DNA of 56,332 nt from Candidatus Wallbacteria bacterium (GCA_016213845.1 JACQZN010000051.1:1-56332), one strand, 5' to 3'. Shown: positions 18,344 through 27,227, numbered from the stretch's first letter. Notes: a model not told the origin generated them from the letters alone. Numbers and translations are program-made.

Positions 18344-20026
18344 GTGACGAAACGCCTTCAATGGAGCTACACGATCGCCTTCTGGGCCTTGCTCGGACCG
18401 CTGGCGTTCGCGCAGCCGTCGTGGCCCCCCCCGCAACCGGCCAGCCAGGCAGGCGAGCCTGCCGCGCCCGGAGAGCCGCCGTTCTCGCATGTTCGGCGGA
18501 GGGGACCCGTGCCCGAGATTCGACCCCAGGGGCGGCCAGTAAGAGCCCCAGCTGCCGGCCGCACCCGGCACACGCCCGAACCCGCCAGGCCGCCGGCCCC
18601 CGCCGCGACGGCCGACCGCGCATCCGGCGAGTCCTCCTGGCAGCAGATGCTGAAGCTCAAGGAGACCAAGCTCTTCAAGGTGATCGAGATCTTCAGCAAG
18701 CTCACGGGCGTCAACGTGTTCGTCGACGACGCGGTCCGCGACCGGCCCATCACGCTCTCCGTGACGGACCTGCCGATCGAGCGGGTCCTCGACCTCATCC
18801 TGCTGACCAACTCCCTCCACAAGAAGGAAGTCGGCCCGAACGCCATCGTCATCTACCCGCCGAACAAGCTCGAGGTTTACAAGGAGAAGACCCGCACGCG
18901 CGTCTTCCAGCTCGAGCACAAGACACCTCAAGAGATGATTGCGCTCCTGAAGAACGCCTTTCCGAAGACCGCCCTCGTCCCCGACGAGAAAACCCGGTCG
19001 CTCGTGGCCTTCGACGAGGAGTCCGTCTTGACCCAGCTAGCCAACCTGGTTCCCAGGCTCGACCGCAAGGAGCTGCCGATCGAACGCGAGGTCTTCATGC
19101 TGAAGCACCTGGAACCCGGGGCGGCCATCCCGTACCTCCAGGGCATCTACCAGTCCGTCAAGACTTACGCCGACGACAAGCTCAGGACCCTCACGGTCTA
19201 TGCGCCACCCTCGTCGCTGGCCGAGATGCGCGCGGTGCTCGAGCGACTGGATCACCCGCCGGCCCAGGTCGCGGTCGAGGTGAAGCTCGTCGACGTCGAC
19301 CGGACCAAGCTCAAGGAGCTCGGCATCTCGTTCACGCAGGGCGTCTTCACGGCCGGCGAGCTGACCGGCTACACGAAGAACACGCTCCCCTTGCAGCTCT
19401 CGACGATTCTCCTGTCCGGCACCAGCAAGGTCCTCGCCGCCCCCAGGCTCCAGCTCCTCAACCAGAAAAAGGCCTCGATCCTCATCGGGGACAAGATCCC
19501 TCTGGAGCTCAAGACCGCGGCCCAGACGCCCCAGGGCAGCATCAACCTGGCCACGCAGGTGCAGTACACCAACGTGGGCATCCAGCTCGACGTCGAAGTC
19601 CTCCAGATCCATCCGACCGGCGAAGTCACGCTCGCGCTGATCTTCGACGTCTCCAGCGTCGTCTCCTTCACCGTCAGCGGGTTCCCGCGGACCTCCAACC
19701 GCAACGCCAATTCGGTCGTGCGGCTCAAGGACGGCGAGACGATCGTGATGGGCGGGCTCCTCAACGAGTCGGAGCAGACCAGCTTGTCGAAGGTCCCGCT
19801 CGCAGGTGACCTCCCGCTCATCGGCGACCTCTTCCGCCGCAAGCGAACGGATGTCCTGACGCGCGAGATCGTGATGACGGTGACTCCCAGGCTCATCGTC
19901 GAACCCGGCTTCCTGAGCCGCGATGCCGGCCTGCTGGAGCGCGGTCCCAGCCCCCCCACGGACTCGAGCCAGCCTGGCCGGCGGCCGGCGGCTCGCCGCG
20001 TGTCTGACGGGGAGGCGCGCCGGTGA
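18344..20026 (+). CDS. gspD: Outer-membrane secretin (GspD/PilQ family)
   Basis: 560 residues from GTG 18344, chosen for GAGGTG five bases upstream and a clean signal peptide (TIAFWALLGPLAFAQP). A GTG at 18320 is the alternative. A Pro-rich stretch (~20-85) is followed by N0/STN and secretin-N domains (VIEIFSKLTGVNVFVDD, LPIEREVFMLKHLEPG). The C-terminal secretin domain is clear: KVLAAPRLQLLNQKKASILI, VRLKDGETIVMGGLL and the hallmark VPLAGDLPLIGDLF. It forms the multimeric gate in the outer membrane. It follows PilM/N-, PilO- and PilP-like genes in pilMNOPQ order, but the pseudopilins downstream point to a secretion system. The symbol is therefore a best guess. Confidence 0.92.
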   Translation: MTKRLQWSYTIAFWALLGPLAFAQPSWPPPQPASQAGEPAAPGEPPFSHVRRRGPVPEIRPQGRPVRAPAAGRTRHTPEPARPPAPAATADRASGESSWQQMLKLKETKLFKVIEIFSKLTGVNVFVDDAVRDRPITLSVTDLPIERVLDLILLTNSLHKKEVGPNAIVIYPPNKLEVYKEKTRTRVFQLEHKTPQEMIALLKNAFPKTALVPDEKTRSLVAFDEESVLTQLANLVPRLDRKELPIEREVFMLKHLEPGAAIPYLQGIYQSVKTYADDKLRTLTVYAPPSSLAEMRAVLERLDHPPAQVAVEVKLVDVDRTKLKELGISFTQGVFTAGELTGYTKNTLPLQLSTILLSGTSKVLAAPRLQLLNQKKASILIGDKIPLELKTAAQTPQGSINLATQVQYTNVGIQLDVEVLQIHPTGEVTLALIFDVSSVVSFTVSGFPRTSNRNANSVVRLKDGETIVMGGLLNESEQTSLSKVPLAGDLPLIGDLFRRKRTDVLTREIVMTVTPRLIVEPGFLSRDAGLLERGPSPPTDSSQPGRRPAARRVSDGEARR

Positions 20027-20532
20027 GCCCCCCACGTTCGCCCGGATTCAGCCTGGTCGAGCTGGCGATCTCGGCTGCCTTGCTCGGCATCCTTGCCTCG
20101 GCCTTGCCCCCGGTGTCGGAGGTCGCCAGCCGGCGGCGGGCGGAGCTGGAGCTCAGACGCACGCTTCGCTCCGTGCGGAGCGCAATCGACCTGTACGTCG
20201 AGGACCGCGCGCGCAGCGAGCCGTCGAAGCCCAGGCCGGCCCTCTACCCTCGAGACCTGGACGAGCTCGTCGCCGCGCGTTACCTGCGTCGCGTCCCAAA
20301 AGACCCGATGACTCTCAACGCCGACTGGCGCCTCATCGGCACGGGCGATCCGCCCGACCCGGCGGACCTCTCGCTGGCCCTGGTCACCCAGGCGCCGGCC
20401 GAGGACGCACGGGTCTGGCCGACGCAGCACCCGGGTCCGCCAGCCAGCGCCGGGCCCCGGGGGAACCTCTTCGATCTGCGGTCCTCGTCGACGGGCATCG
20501 CCCTCGATGGCACGAGGTACAGCGAATGGTGA
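20023..20532 (+). CDS. GspG-like pseudopilin 1
   Basis: 169 residues from GTG 20023 (GTGA overlap). The prepilin site is GFSLVELAISAALLGILASA, cut after Gly8, with Glu at +5 of the mature protein. The body ends in GIALDGTRYSEW. This C-terminal motif is shared with the next gene (GLDGTAYNEW) and is typical of GspG-like pseudopilins. Pseudopilins form the piston-like fibre of type II secretion. A prepilin peptidase is needed but is not encoded in the window. Confidence 0.88.
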   Translation: MSPPRSPGFSLVELAISAALLGILASALPPVSEVASRRRAELELRRTLRSVRSAIDLYVEDRARSEPSKPRPALYPRDLDELVAARYLRRVPKDPMTLNADWRLIGTGDPPDPADLSLALVTQAPAEDARVWPTQHPGPPASAGPRGNLFDLRSSSTGIALDGTRYSEW

Positions 20533-20912
20533 GGTTCGCAGCAACCCGTCGCGCAGGTTTCACGCTCATGGAGCTGGCGATCGTTCTCGCCATTCTCGGC
20601 GTGCTCCTGCGCGTGGCGACACCCGGCTTCCAGCGGACCATCCTCCGCAGCCGCGAAACCGTTCTGAAGCAAGACCTGGCCGGCCTCCGGGAGGCAATCG
20701 ACGGCTTTTTCGCCGACCACCGGCGCTACCCGGACACGCTGGAGGTCCTGGTCGAGAAGCGGTACGTCCGCAAGTTGCCGGTCGACCCTTTCACTCGCAG
20801 AGCCGACACCTGGGTCACGGTCGCTCCCGAAGAGGGCGAGGGCGGGGTCTGGGACGTCCGCTCCGGGTCGGACCTGGTCGGCCTCGACGGCACCGCCTAC
20901 AACGAATGGTAG
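20526..20912 (+). CDS. GspG-like pseudopilin 2
   Basis: 128 residues from ATG 20526, overlapping the previous gene by 7 bp. The prepilin site is GFTLMELAIVLAILGVLLRV (Glu at +5). The mature domain has the standard major-pseudopilin elements: a long helix, DLAGLREAIDGFFADHRRYP, then LPVDPFTR and a C-terminal LDGTAYNEW. At normal GspG length, it is the best candidate for the major pseudopilin of this operon. Confidence 0.9.
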   Translation: MVRFAATRRAGFTLMELAIVLAILGVLLRVATPGFQRTILRSRETVLKQDLAGLREAIDGFFADHRRYPDTLEVLVEKRYVRKLPVDPFTRRADTWVTVAPEEGEGGVWDVRSGSDLVGLDGTAYNEW

Positions 20913-21406
20913 CCAATCACACGCGGCGCAGCTCGGGACCCGGCTCCAGGGCAGCCGCTGGGCTGGTGCTCGTCTTGCTCGTCATCGCCGCCCTCGAGGC
21001 CGGCCTGGGGCTGGCCGGCGAGCTCTGGTCCTCCACGGTCCAGCGAGACCGGGAAGCCGAGCTCCGCCACAGGCTGCACTCCTACCGTCGCGCCATCGGA
21101 GCCTTTCGGTCCACTTTCAAACGGGGCCCCGCCTCACTGCGGGACCTGGTTTCCAATGACCGAGGCGTCAAGTTCCTTCAGCGCCTCTACCGCGATCCCG
21201 TGGCCGCCGCCGAGGAGCCCGGCGAGTTCGCCGCCGTCCGGGATGGCAGCGGCCAGATCGTGGCCGTGCGGTCCGTCTCGCGGGCCACCGCCCGGAATGG
21301 CTCGACCTACTCCGACTGGATATTCGACAGCCGCGGCGTGTTGCTCGACGGCGCCCAGGCGAGGCGCGACGGCGCGGACGACCCAGGACCCAGGGAGGAA
21401 CCTTGA
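20906..21406 (+). CDS. Atypical pseudopilin-like protein 3
   Basis: 166 residues from ATG 20906, overlapping the previous gene by 7 bp. The hydrophobic N-terminal helix (GLVLVLLVIAALEAGLGLAG) replaces a canonical prepilin segment: there is no Phe at +1 and no Glu at +5, so processing is doubtful. The body still follows the GspG plan (HSYRRAIGAFRSTFKRGPAS, FLQRLYRDPV) and has the GSTYSDWIFDSRG ending seen in the family. It could be a minor pseudopilin that stays membrane-anchored. Confidence 0.75.
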   Translation: MVANHTRRSSGPGSRAAAGLVLVLLVIAALEAGLGLAGELWSSTVQRDREAELRHRLHSYRRAIGAFRSTFKRGPASLRDLVSNDRGVKFLQRLYRDPVAAAEEPGEFAAVRDGSGQIVAVRSVSRATARNGSTYSDWIFDSRGVLLDGAQARRDGADDPGPREEP

Positions 21407-22344
21407 AAGTCATCATCGCGCTCCTGACGTTCCACGGATGTCTTGCCCTTTCCGCTGCCGCGCAGCCAGCATCTCCGTCCCAGGCGGATGCGCTCGCCAC
21501 GACAACCCGGCCAGCGGTCCTCGTCTACGCGACGGCCCGGCTGGGTGAGGCCGCCTCATGCGGGTGCGCCCCCGAGCGCGGCGGCCTGGCCCGCCAGGCC
21601 GTCCATCTGGCGCGGCTGCGCAGGGCCGCTTCCGTGGGGCTGGTCGAGGCCGGCGACACCTTCTTCCGCAACTATCGCATCCAGCCCTCGGAGGCGCCGA
21701 AGCTCGTGGCCCGCGCACGCGGCCTTGCGGGTTTGCTTTCCGATCAGGGGCTGCTGGCGACGGCGGTCGGGGAGTGCGATCTTGCGGTTGGTCTTCGCGT
21801 GCTGAAAGACCTGGCGAGCGCGGCGAAGTTTCCCGTGCTGGCTGCCAACCTGGTGACGAACGAAGGGGAGCGCCCGTTCGCGGCGTCTGCCGTCGTTCAG
21901 ATCGGTTCCCTCTCCGTCGGGCTGATCGGGCTGGTCTCGGAGCGGCTCGGGATCGGCACGACAAGCGCTGAGCTACGCGCGGAACCCCCGGCAGCCCGAT
22001 TCAGGGAGACGCTGGCAGCGCTCTCGCCTCGCCCCGACCGAATCGTCGTGCTGGCCCACATGCCGCCCGCCGAAGCGGAGCAGCTCTTTCGAGAGGTGCC
22101 GGGTGCGGACCTGGCGATCCTGGGCCACGGCGACGGCCGGCTCGCTCCGCCGAGGATGTGCGGCTCTGCCCTGCTCGTCGGCAGCGACCTACGAGGGCGC
22201 GAGCTGGGCGAGGTCGAGCTCACGAACCTGCCCACGCTCGGCACCAGGGCACATCGACACGTGCTGCTCTCCGCGTCGATCGGAGAGGAGCCCGCAGTCG
22301 CCGAGCGTGTTCGCAAGCTCGAGCCGCTGCCGGCGCGGCCGTAG
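21403..22344 (+). CDS. Exported metallophosphoesterase-like protein (SCGC type)
   Basis: 313 residues from TTG 21403 (TTGA overlap, GGGAGGA upstream). A signal peptide (ALLTFHGCLALSAAAQ) is followed by SCGC (residues 52-55), GGLARQAVHLARLR and VEAGDTFF. This is the variant N-terminal motif of 5'-nucleotidase/UshA-like phosphoesterases, in which SCGC replaces the usual D-x-H. Later equivalents are altered: GECD in place of GNH(D/E), HMP kept, GHGD in place of GHxH. Several metal ligands are therefore missing or changed, and catalysis is uncertain. It closes the secretion operon and converges on gspE with only 35 bp between stops. Its link to secretion is unknown. Confidence 0.75.
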   Translation: MKVIIALLTFHGCLALSAAAQPASPSQADALATTTRPAVLVYATARLGEAASCGCAPERGGLARQAVHLARLRRAASVGLVEAGDTFFRNYRIQPSEAPKLVARARGLAGLLSDQGLLATAVGECDLAVGLRVLKDLASAAKFPVLAANLVTNEGERPFAASAVVQIGSLSVGLIGLVSERLGIGTTSAELRAEPPAARFRETLAALSPRPDRIVVLAHMPPAEAEQLFREVPGADLAILGHGDGRLAPPRMCGSALLVGSDLRGRELGEVELTNLPTLGTRAHRHVLLSASIGEEPAVAERVRKLEPLPARP

Positions 22345-22379
22345 GGCCCACGCCCGACTCGCCGGCCGGCTCCCGCGCG

Positions 22380-24113
22380 CTACTCCCGGGTCACGCGAAC
22401 CATCTCGTCGGGGCTCGTCTCCAGTCCGCGGACACACTGGAGCGCGCGGTCCCTGAGCTCGCGCATGCCGGCAGCGCGAGCCCGCTCTCGCAGCGAGAGG
22501 AGCGAGTCTCCGGCCAGCAGTCTCTCGCGAATCTCATCGGTCATCACGAGCAACTCGAAGATCGACCTCCGCCCCTTGTAGCCGGTGCCGTTGCACTGCG
22601 CACAGCCGACGGCGACGGCAAGCTCCTCGCCGCCGAACTGCTCCTGCGTGAGCCCGTAGCCCGCCAGCACCCGGGTATCGGCGGGCTCGATCCGGCGGCA
22701 CTCACCGCATAACTTGCGCACCAGCCGCTGGGCCATCAACAGGCTGAAGGCGCTCGCCATCTGGTAGGCCTCGATGCCCAGATGGCGCATGCGGCCCAGG
22801 GTGTCCATCACGTTGTTGGCGTGGATCGTCGAGAGGACGAGATGCCCGGTCATCGCCGCGTTCACCGCTATCTCGGCCGTCTCCCGATCCCGGATCTCCC
22901 CGACCATCAGCCGATCCGGGTCCTGCCTCACAATCGCTCGCAACCCGTGCGCAAAGGTCACGCCCTTCTTCGGGTTGACCGGAATCTGGATCACGCCGTC
23001 CAGCAGGTACTCGACCGGCTCCTCGATGGTGATCCACTTGTCCCCTTCGCGATAGACGTCTCGGATCGCGGCATAGAGCGTCGTCGTCTTTCCGCTGCCG
23101 GTGGGGCCGCTCACGAGGACCATGCCGTAGGGCGCCCGGACTTGTTCGCGGAATCGCGCCAGCTCCAGGGCCTCGAAGCCGAGCGCCTCGAGCGACAGGA
23201 GCGTGCTCTTGCGATCGAGGATTCGAAGCACGGCCGACTCGCCCAGGATCGTCGGCAAGATCGCCACCCGGAAATCGACTTCGCGGCCCGCGACCCAGAC
23301 CCGGAACCTCCCGTCCTGGGGCACGCGCGTCTCGGCAACGTCCAGCCGGGCCAGCACCTTGATCCGGCCGACCAGCGGCGCCAAGAGCCGCGACCTCATC
23401 CGTCCGAACCTGGGCACGAGAACACCGTCGAGCCGGAACTTGACCTGCACGCCGTCCGCGCGCGGCTCGACGTGGATGTCGCTGGCCCCTTGCTTGACCG
23501 CCTCGAAGAGCATCCCGTTCACGAGCCGGGCGATGGGAAATCGCTCGTCGGCGAGCCGCTCGTCGGTGATCGCCTCCAGCCCGGCCGACATCTCCAGCGG
23601 ACCGTCCTCGTCAGCGCTCTCTGTGGCAGCGCCCTCCCGTCCTCCGAGCCCGATCCGCACGCGACCGAGCGCCGCGGCCAGCGACTCCCGCGGCACGACG
23701 ACGGGGAGTACGGCCGCCCCCAGCGCGATCGTCAAGCGCTCCAGGAGCGTCCGGTCCGTCGGATCGGCGATGGCCACTTCCACGGCATCGCCCTGCTCCC
23801 TGAGCGGCACGACGGCCCCCGATGCGAGCAGCTCGCGCGGGAGCTTCTCGCAGAGCGCCAGGTTCGGCTCGGGCAGCGCATCCGTCCAGGGAAGCCCATA
23901 CTGCAGGGCCAGCGCCCTCGAGAGGATCACTTCCTCGACGTCCAGCAACTGACCGATGCGGGCGCCGGGCTGCCGGCCCTGTTCCGCCAACGCCTCCCTC
24001 AACCGGTCCGCGGAAACGGCTCCCAGGCCCAGGAGGATCTCGCCGAGCGGCTCCCGCGCCGTTCCAACGGGCTCGCGCGCCCCGATGGGTCCCTCATCGT
24101 CCTCGTCTCGCAT
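22380..24113 (-). CDS. gspE: Secretion/pilus assembly ATPase GspE/PilB
   Basis: 577 residues. The N-terminal MshEN-type domains (LGEILLGLGAVSADRLREAL, then the PLREQGDAVEVAIADPTD segment) precede the N2 domain (ASDIHVEPRADGVQVKFRLDG). The motor has Walker A GPTGSGKTT (336-344), an Asp box (ITIEEPVEY, 361-369), Walker B (PDRLMVGEIRDRETAE) and a His box (GHLVLSTIHANN). The zinc-binding tetracysteine is intact: Cys469, Cys472, Cys504, Cys507. Full length for the family, so probably an active hexameric ATPase driving the machine encoded at 15738-22344. It follows gspF after 14 bp. Confidence 0.95.
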   Translation of the reverse strand: MRDEDDEGPIGAREPVGTAREPLGEILLGLGAVSADRLREALAEQGRQPGARIGQLLDVEEVILSRALALQYGLPWTDALPEPNLALCEKLPRELLASGAVVPLREQGDAVEVAIADPTDRTLLERLTIALGAAVLPVVVPRESLAAALGRVRIGLGGREGAATESADEDGPLEMSAGLEAITDERLADERFPIARLVNGMLFEAVKQGASDIHVEPRADGVQVKFRLDGVLVPRFGRMRSRLLAPLVGRIKVLARLDVAETRVPQDGRFRVWVAGREVDFRVAILPTILGESAVLRILDRKSTLLSLEALGFEALELARFREQVRAPYGMVLVSGPTGSGKTTTLYAAIRDVYREGDKWITIEEPVEYLLDGVIQIPVNPKKGVTFAHGLRAIVRQDPDRLMVGEIRDRETAEIAVNAAMTGHLVLSTIHANNVMDTLGRMRHLGIEAYQMASAFSLLMAQRLVRKLCGECRRIEPADTRVLAGYGLTQEQFGGEELAVAVGCAQCNGTGYKGRRSIFELLVMTDEIRERLLAGDSLLSLRERARAAGMRELRDRALQCVRGLETSPDEMVRVTRE

Positions 24114-24127
24114 GGAATCCCGTTCTC

Positions 24128-25312
24128 TCAGAGCGTCGCCGCGAGCTCCACGATCGGCAGGAACATCGCCACAAGCACGAGCGCAACGGCAACCCCCATG
24201 ACCGCCATCAGCGCCGGCTCGAGCAATCGAGTCGCGGCCTCCAGACGCCCCTGGACCGCCTGCCCCTCCAGCCGGGCCAGCTCGCCGAGCAGCCTGGGCA
24301 GCTCACCCGATTCGATTCCGACCCGAATCATCCGGAGTGTCCGGTCATCGAATACTCCCGTTCGCGCGGCGGCCGAGACCAGCGACGTTCCCTGCTCAAG
24401 CTCGCCGCCCAGCTCAGCCAGCCTCTCGACCATCCATGCATTGCCCGCGGCACGGGCAGCCAGCGGCAACGCCTCCGCCAGAGGAACGGCTCCGTCTGCG
24501 AGCATCCCCAGCGCCTCGGCCCAGCGGGCCGTCGCCGCTCTCACGACGGTCGAGCCGACCCACGGTAGCCGGCAGATCCACCTGTCCATGGCAAGCGTGG
24601 CACCCGGCCGCCTCGATGCCAGCGCAGCCAGCGCCCCCAAGCCCACGCACGCCATCGCCAGCGCTCCCAGGTACTCCCGGAAGCCCGCGGCCAGCGCGAG
24701 CACGGCGCGCGTTATCAGGGGCAGCCGGGCGTGGCTATCGGCCAGCACCCCGGCGAAGCTGGGAACGACATACCCGATGAGGAACGCCAGCACCGCCGTT
24801 GCCAGGCCGGCCAGCACAGCCGGGTAGAGCAACGCCGCGCGCACGCGGTCCGCCAGCAGCCGCCGCCGGTCGAAATGGCCCGCCATCCTGGCAAGAGCCG
24901 CCGGCAGGTCCCCGCCCCGCTCGGCAGCCTGGAGCCCGGCCACGAACGCGGGGCCGAACATCTCGCCGTGGGCCGCGACCGATTGCGAAAGGCTCCGCCC
25001 CTCGCGCACGCTTTGCGCCATCTGCGGCACGATGCTCGCCAGGCCTCCCCGCGAGTGTCCTGCCATCCCGAGCGCCTCCACCATCGGCACGCCGGCCTTC
25101 AGGAGCAGCGAAAGCTCCCCTGCCCAGAGCGCCAGCTCCTCGTCGCTGGCGCGGACCTGCAATCGCGGCACGGCCAGCGCCCGCCGGATCGACAAGACGA
25201 CTCCGCCCGCAGACTCCAGCCGCGCCCGAAGCTCCAGGGGATCGGTCCCCTCGATCTCCCCCTGCTCCGTGCGTCCGTCTGCCCCGGCCAACCGGTACAC
25301 GTAGAGTGGCAT
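24128..25312 (-). CDS. gspF: Inner-membrane platform protein GspF/PilC
   Basis: 394 residues from the ATG at 25312 (MPLYVYRLAGADGRTEQGEI, the standard family N-terminus); a longer in-frame reading to 25342 has no better site. Two T2SSF domains with the repeated helical bundles are visible (LSLLLKAGVPMVEALGMAG and LGMLADGAVPLAEALPLAAR), and three membrane helices near residues 165-190, 215-235 and 365-390. It is the base on which the pseudopilin fibre is assembled. It is separated by 146 bp from the HAMP gene upstream and is followed directly by gspE. Confidence 0.93.
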   Translation of the reverse strand: MPLYVYRLAGADGRTEQGEIEGTDPLELRARLESAGGVVLSIRRALAVPRLQVRASDEELALWAGELSLLLKAGVPMVEALGMAGHSRGGLASIVPQMAQSVREGRSLSQSVAAHGEMFGPAFVAGLQAAERGGDLPAALARMAGHFDRRRLLADRVRAALLYPAVLAGLATAVLAFLIGYVVPSFAGVLADSHARLPLITRAVLALAAGFREYLGALAMACVGLGALAALASRRPGATLAMDRWICRLPWVGSTVVRAATARWAEALGMLADGAVPLAEALPLAARAAGNAWMVERLAELGGELEQGTSLVSAAARTGVFDDRTLRMIRVGIESGELPRLLGELARLEGQAVQGRLEAATRLLEPALMAVMGVAVALVLVAMFLPIVELAATL

Positions 25313-25458
25313 GGCGTTCCCCCGAACGATACCACACGCCACGAGCTCCCGCCGCGACCGGCCACCGACGCCTCGCTCATCGGCAACGCCGGAACCGCTT
25401 GGCGCAAGCCCGCCGGCAAGCGCTGCAGATGCCCGGCGAATCTCGCCGCCGGAGAGAC

Positions 25459-26082
25459 CTACGGCTCGGGCTCGTCGGAGCCTGGTCCGCCGTCGCTTCC
25501 CTGGCCCGTCGCGGCGGGCTTGGCCGCCGGGCCGCCGGCGACCTGACGCAGCGCGTCATCGAGCGCGTCGCAGCGCCGGACTAACTCCGCCGTGTCCGCG
25601 GGCGTGGCCGTGGCGGCTTCTCGAAGCCCTGCCGACGCCTCGCGCGCGCGGCTGACGGCGTCCCGCACTCGGCCCACGGCGCGGTTGAACAGGTCCGCTA
25701 GATAGTGGAACTCCTCGTCGTCCTCTTCGCGCAGCCGGATGCGGGCGTCGAGGCGCCCGTCGTCGGCGATCTCCATCAGCGCTTTCTCGAAGCGATAGAG
25801 CGGGCCCGCGATCTCGTGGGAAAACCGCAGCGCAAAGAAGGCGAAGAGCAGCAGATAGGCCAGGAGCCACCAGACCAGCACCTCGAAGAAGAGGCCCGAG
25901 AGCTCGTCCAGCATCGCGAAGTGCGCGACGTTGCCGGCCTCGATGGCCACCACGTAGCGACTGCCGATGAAGATCAGCGCCACCATCAGGGACGTGACCA
26001 GGATCATCAGCGACAGGCGAAGGATCAGCTTCGTCTGGAAGCTCTTGCGGATGAGGTAGTTGCGACGGAGCTCTCGGGACAC
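25459..26082 (-). CDS. Two-helix membrane protein with HAMP domain and no output domain
   Basis: 207 residues from GTG 26082, five bases after the asparaginase stop. Transmembrane helices lie at ~20-45 (LRLSLMILVTSLMVALIFIG) and ~64-87. They are followed by a HAMP segment (HEIAGPLYRFEKALMEIADD, then EEDDEEFHYLADLFNRAV) and a coiled coil with a disordered Gly/Pro/Asp tail. There is no kinase, methyl-accepting or cyclase domain. It resembles the membrane half of a chemoreceptor. It could pass a signal to a separate partner; none is evident in the operon. Confidence 0.75.
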   Translation of the reverse strand: MSRELRRNYLIRKSFQTKLILRLSLMILVTSLMVALIFIGSRYVVAIEAGNVAHFAMLDELSGLFFEVLVWWLLAYLLLFAFFALRFSHEIAGPLYRFEKALMEIADDGRLDARIRLREEDDEEFHYLADLFNRAVGRVRDAVSRAREASAGLREAATATPADTAELVRRCDALDDALRQVAGGPAAKPAATGQGSDGGPGSDEPEP

Positions 26083-26087
26083 GAGTC

Positions 26088-27071
26088 TCAGGCCAGCTCG
26101 CCGGCAAGCTGGACTCGGCCGACATCCTGGCCGATGGAGTTGCGGCGCGGCGCCAGGAACTCGGCCGCCAGCGTCTCGTAATGGGCCGCCGAAAGGAGCG
26201 AAAGCCGCTTGAGCACGCCGAGCGCGGCGGCCTGGGCCATCGGGATGTCCGGGGCCTCGCTCTTGACCGCGATGCCGGTGCCGCTGTCCCTATGGGCCAG
26301 GCAGGCCAGTCCGTCGGCGCCGCACTTGGCGATGACCTGGCCGCCCGTCACCTGGTTGACGCGCGTGTCGAAGAGCCCGGTCCCGCTGACCAGCACGGGA
26401 TGGGCGCGCATTGCCGCCGCCGCCTTCGTCAGGCCCGCGGCCAGCGCGCCCGGCAGGCCTGTCGGCTTGGCGAGCTGGGCGTAGAGCCAGGCGATCTTCT
26501 CCAGCGGCAGGGCCGGCACCGGCGCCCCGCAGCCGTCGACCAGCACCGGCACCTCAGGGCGGACGGAGCGCGAGAGCTTGAGGACCTCGCTCAGGATGCG
26601 CTCCTGGAGCGGATGCTGCGGATCGAGGTAGCCCTGCTTGGGGAATCCGCGGGCCGCGCACCAGAGCAGCATCCCCGAGTGCTTGCCTGAGCAATTGTGG
26701 TAGATGCGCGAGCCCTTGCCCGGGGGCGCGCCGCACCCGAGCTCGCCTTCGCCCGCGCCCGCGCGCGAGAGGATGGCGCGCACGGTGGCCAGATGCTCGG
26801 CCTCGGCCGCGTGGGAGCCGCACATGATGGCCAGCTCGCGCTCCTCGGGGCGGAAGTGGGCCGGCACCTCATCCATCAGGATGGGTAGCGCCTGGAACGG
26901 CTTGAGGCAGGAGCGAACCGGCGTGAGGCGCGCGCTGTTGCCCAGGCTGAACAGTCGCCGGCCGTGCGCGTCGTAGGCGACCGCGTGGCCGAAGAAGACG
27001 TTCTCCAGCACCGGGCCCCGGTACGACAGCACGAGCGGTTTCGCGTTGACAGCCGGTGTTGCAGTCGCCAT
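26088..27071 (-). CDS. Asparaginase (Asparaginase_II family)
   Basis: 327 residues from ATG 27071. Strong matches to the rhizobial-type asparaginase II family: RSCLKPFQALPIL near residue 50, IMCGSHAAEAEH near 80, HNCSGKHSGML near 125, VDGCGAPVPALPLEKIAWLY near 185 and the GTGIAVKSEAPD segment near the end. It hydrolyses L-asparagine to aspartate and ammonia, probably in the cytoplasm as no signal peptide is seen. It is the first gene of the run leading to the HAMP protein and gspF, and the ATG lies ~11 bp after a TATAAC box, so the transcript may have almost no leader. Confidence 0.92.
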   Translation of the reverse strand: MATATPAVNAKPLVLSYRGPVLENVFFGHAVAYDAHGRRLFSLGNSARLTPVRSCLKPFQALPILMDEVPAHFRPEERELAIMCGSHAAEAEHLATVRAILSRAGAGEGELGCGAPPGKGSRIYHNCSGKHSGMLLWCAARGFPKQGYLDPQHPLQERILSEVLKLSRSVRPEVPVLVDGCGAPVPALPLEKIAWLYAQLAKPTGLPGALAAGLTKAAAAMRAHPVLVSGTGLFDTRVNQVTGGQVIAKCGADGLACLAHRDSGTGIAVKSEAPDIPMAQAAALGVLKRLSLLSAAHYETLAAEFLAPRRNSIGQDVGRVQLAGELA

Positions 27072-27081
27072 GGGAGCCCGA

Positions 27082-27111
27082 GTTATAGCACGCCACGAGC
27101 CACCCGCGCAA
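27082..27111 (-). promoter_or_regulatory. Possible promoter of the asparaginase gene
   Basis: Minus-strand TTGCGC (27111-27106), an 18-bp spacer and TATAAC (27087-27082) end ~11 bp before the ATG. The -10 is good and the -35 weak. A near-leaderless transcript would result. Confidence 0.4.
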
Positions 27112-27186
27112 ATCCGGCCGGCACTCCGGGAGCTTGTCCCGCAGGGGGGCCCGCGCCGAACCAAGCAGAGGCGGGTACGTTCTGCA

Positions 27187-27213
27187 GGTGGGGCGGGCAT
27201 CTTGCCCGCCCAG
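27187..27213. repeat. REP palindrome, left copy
   Basis: A 27-bp GC-rich palindrome with arms GGGCGGGCA and TGCCCGCCC, upstream of the RAYT gene. The same element occurs in inverted orientation at 27702-27728 with one mismatch in the loop. Confidence 0.85.
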
Positions 27214-27227
27214 CTACAATAGGCAAC

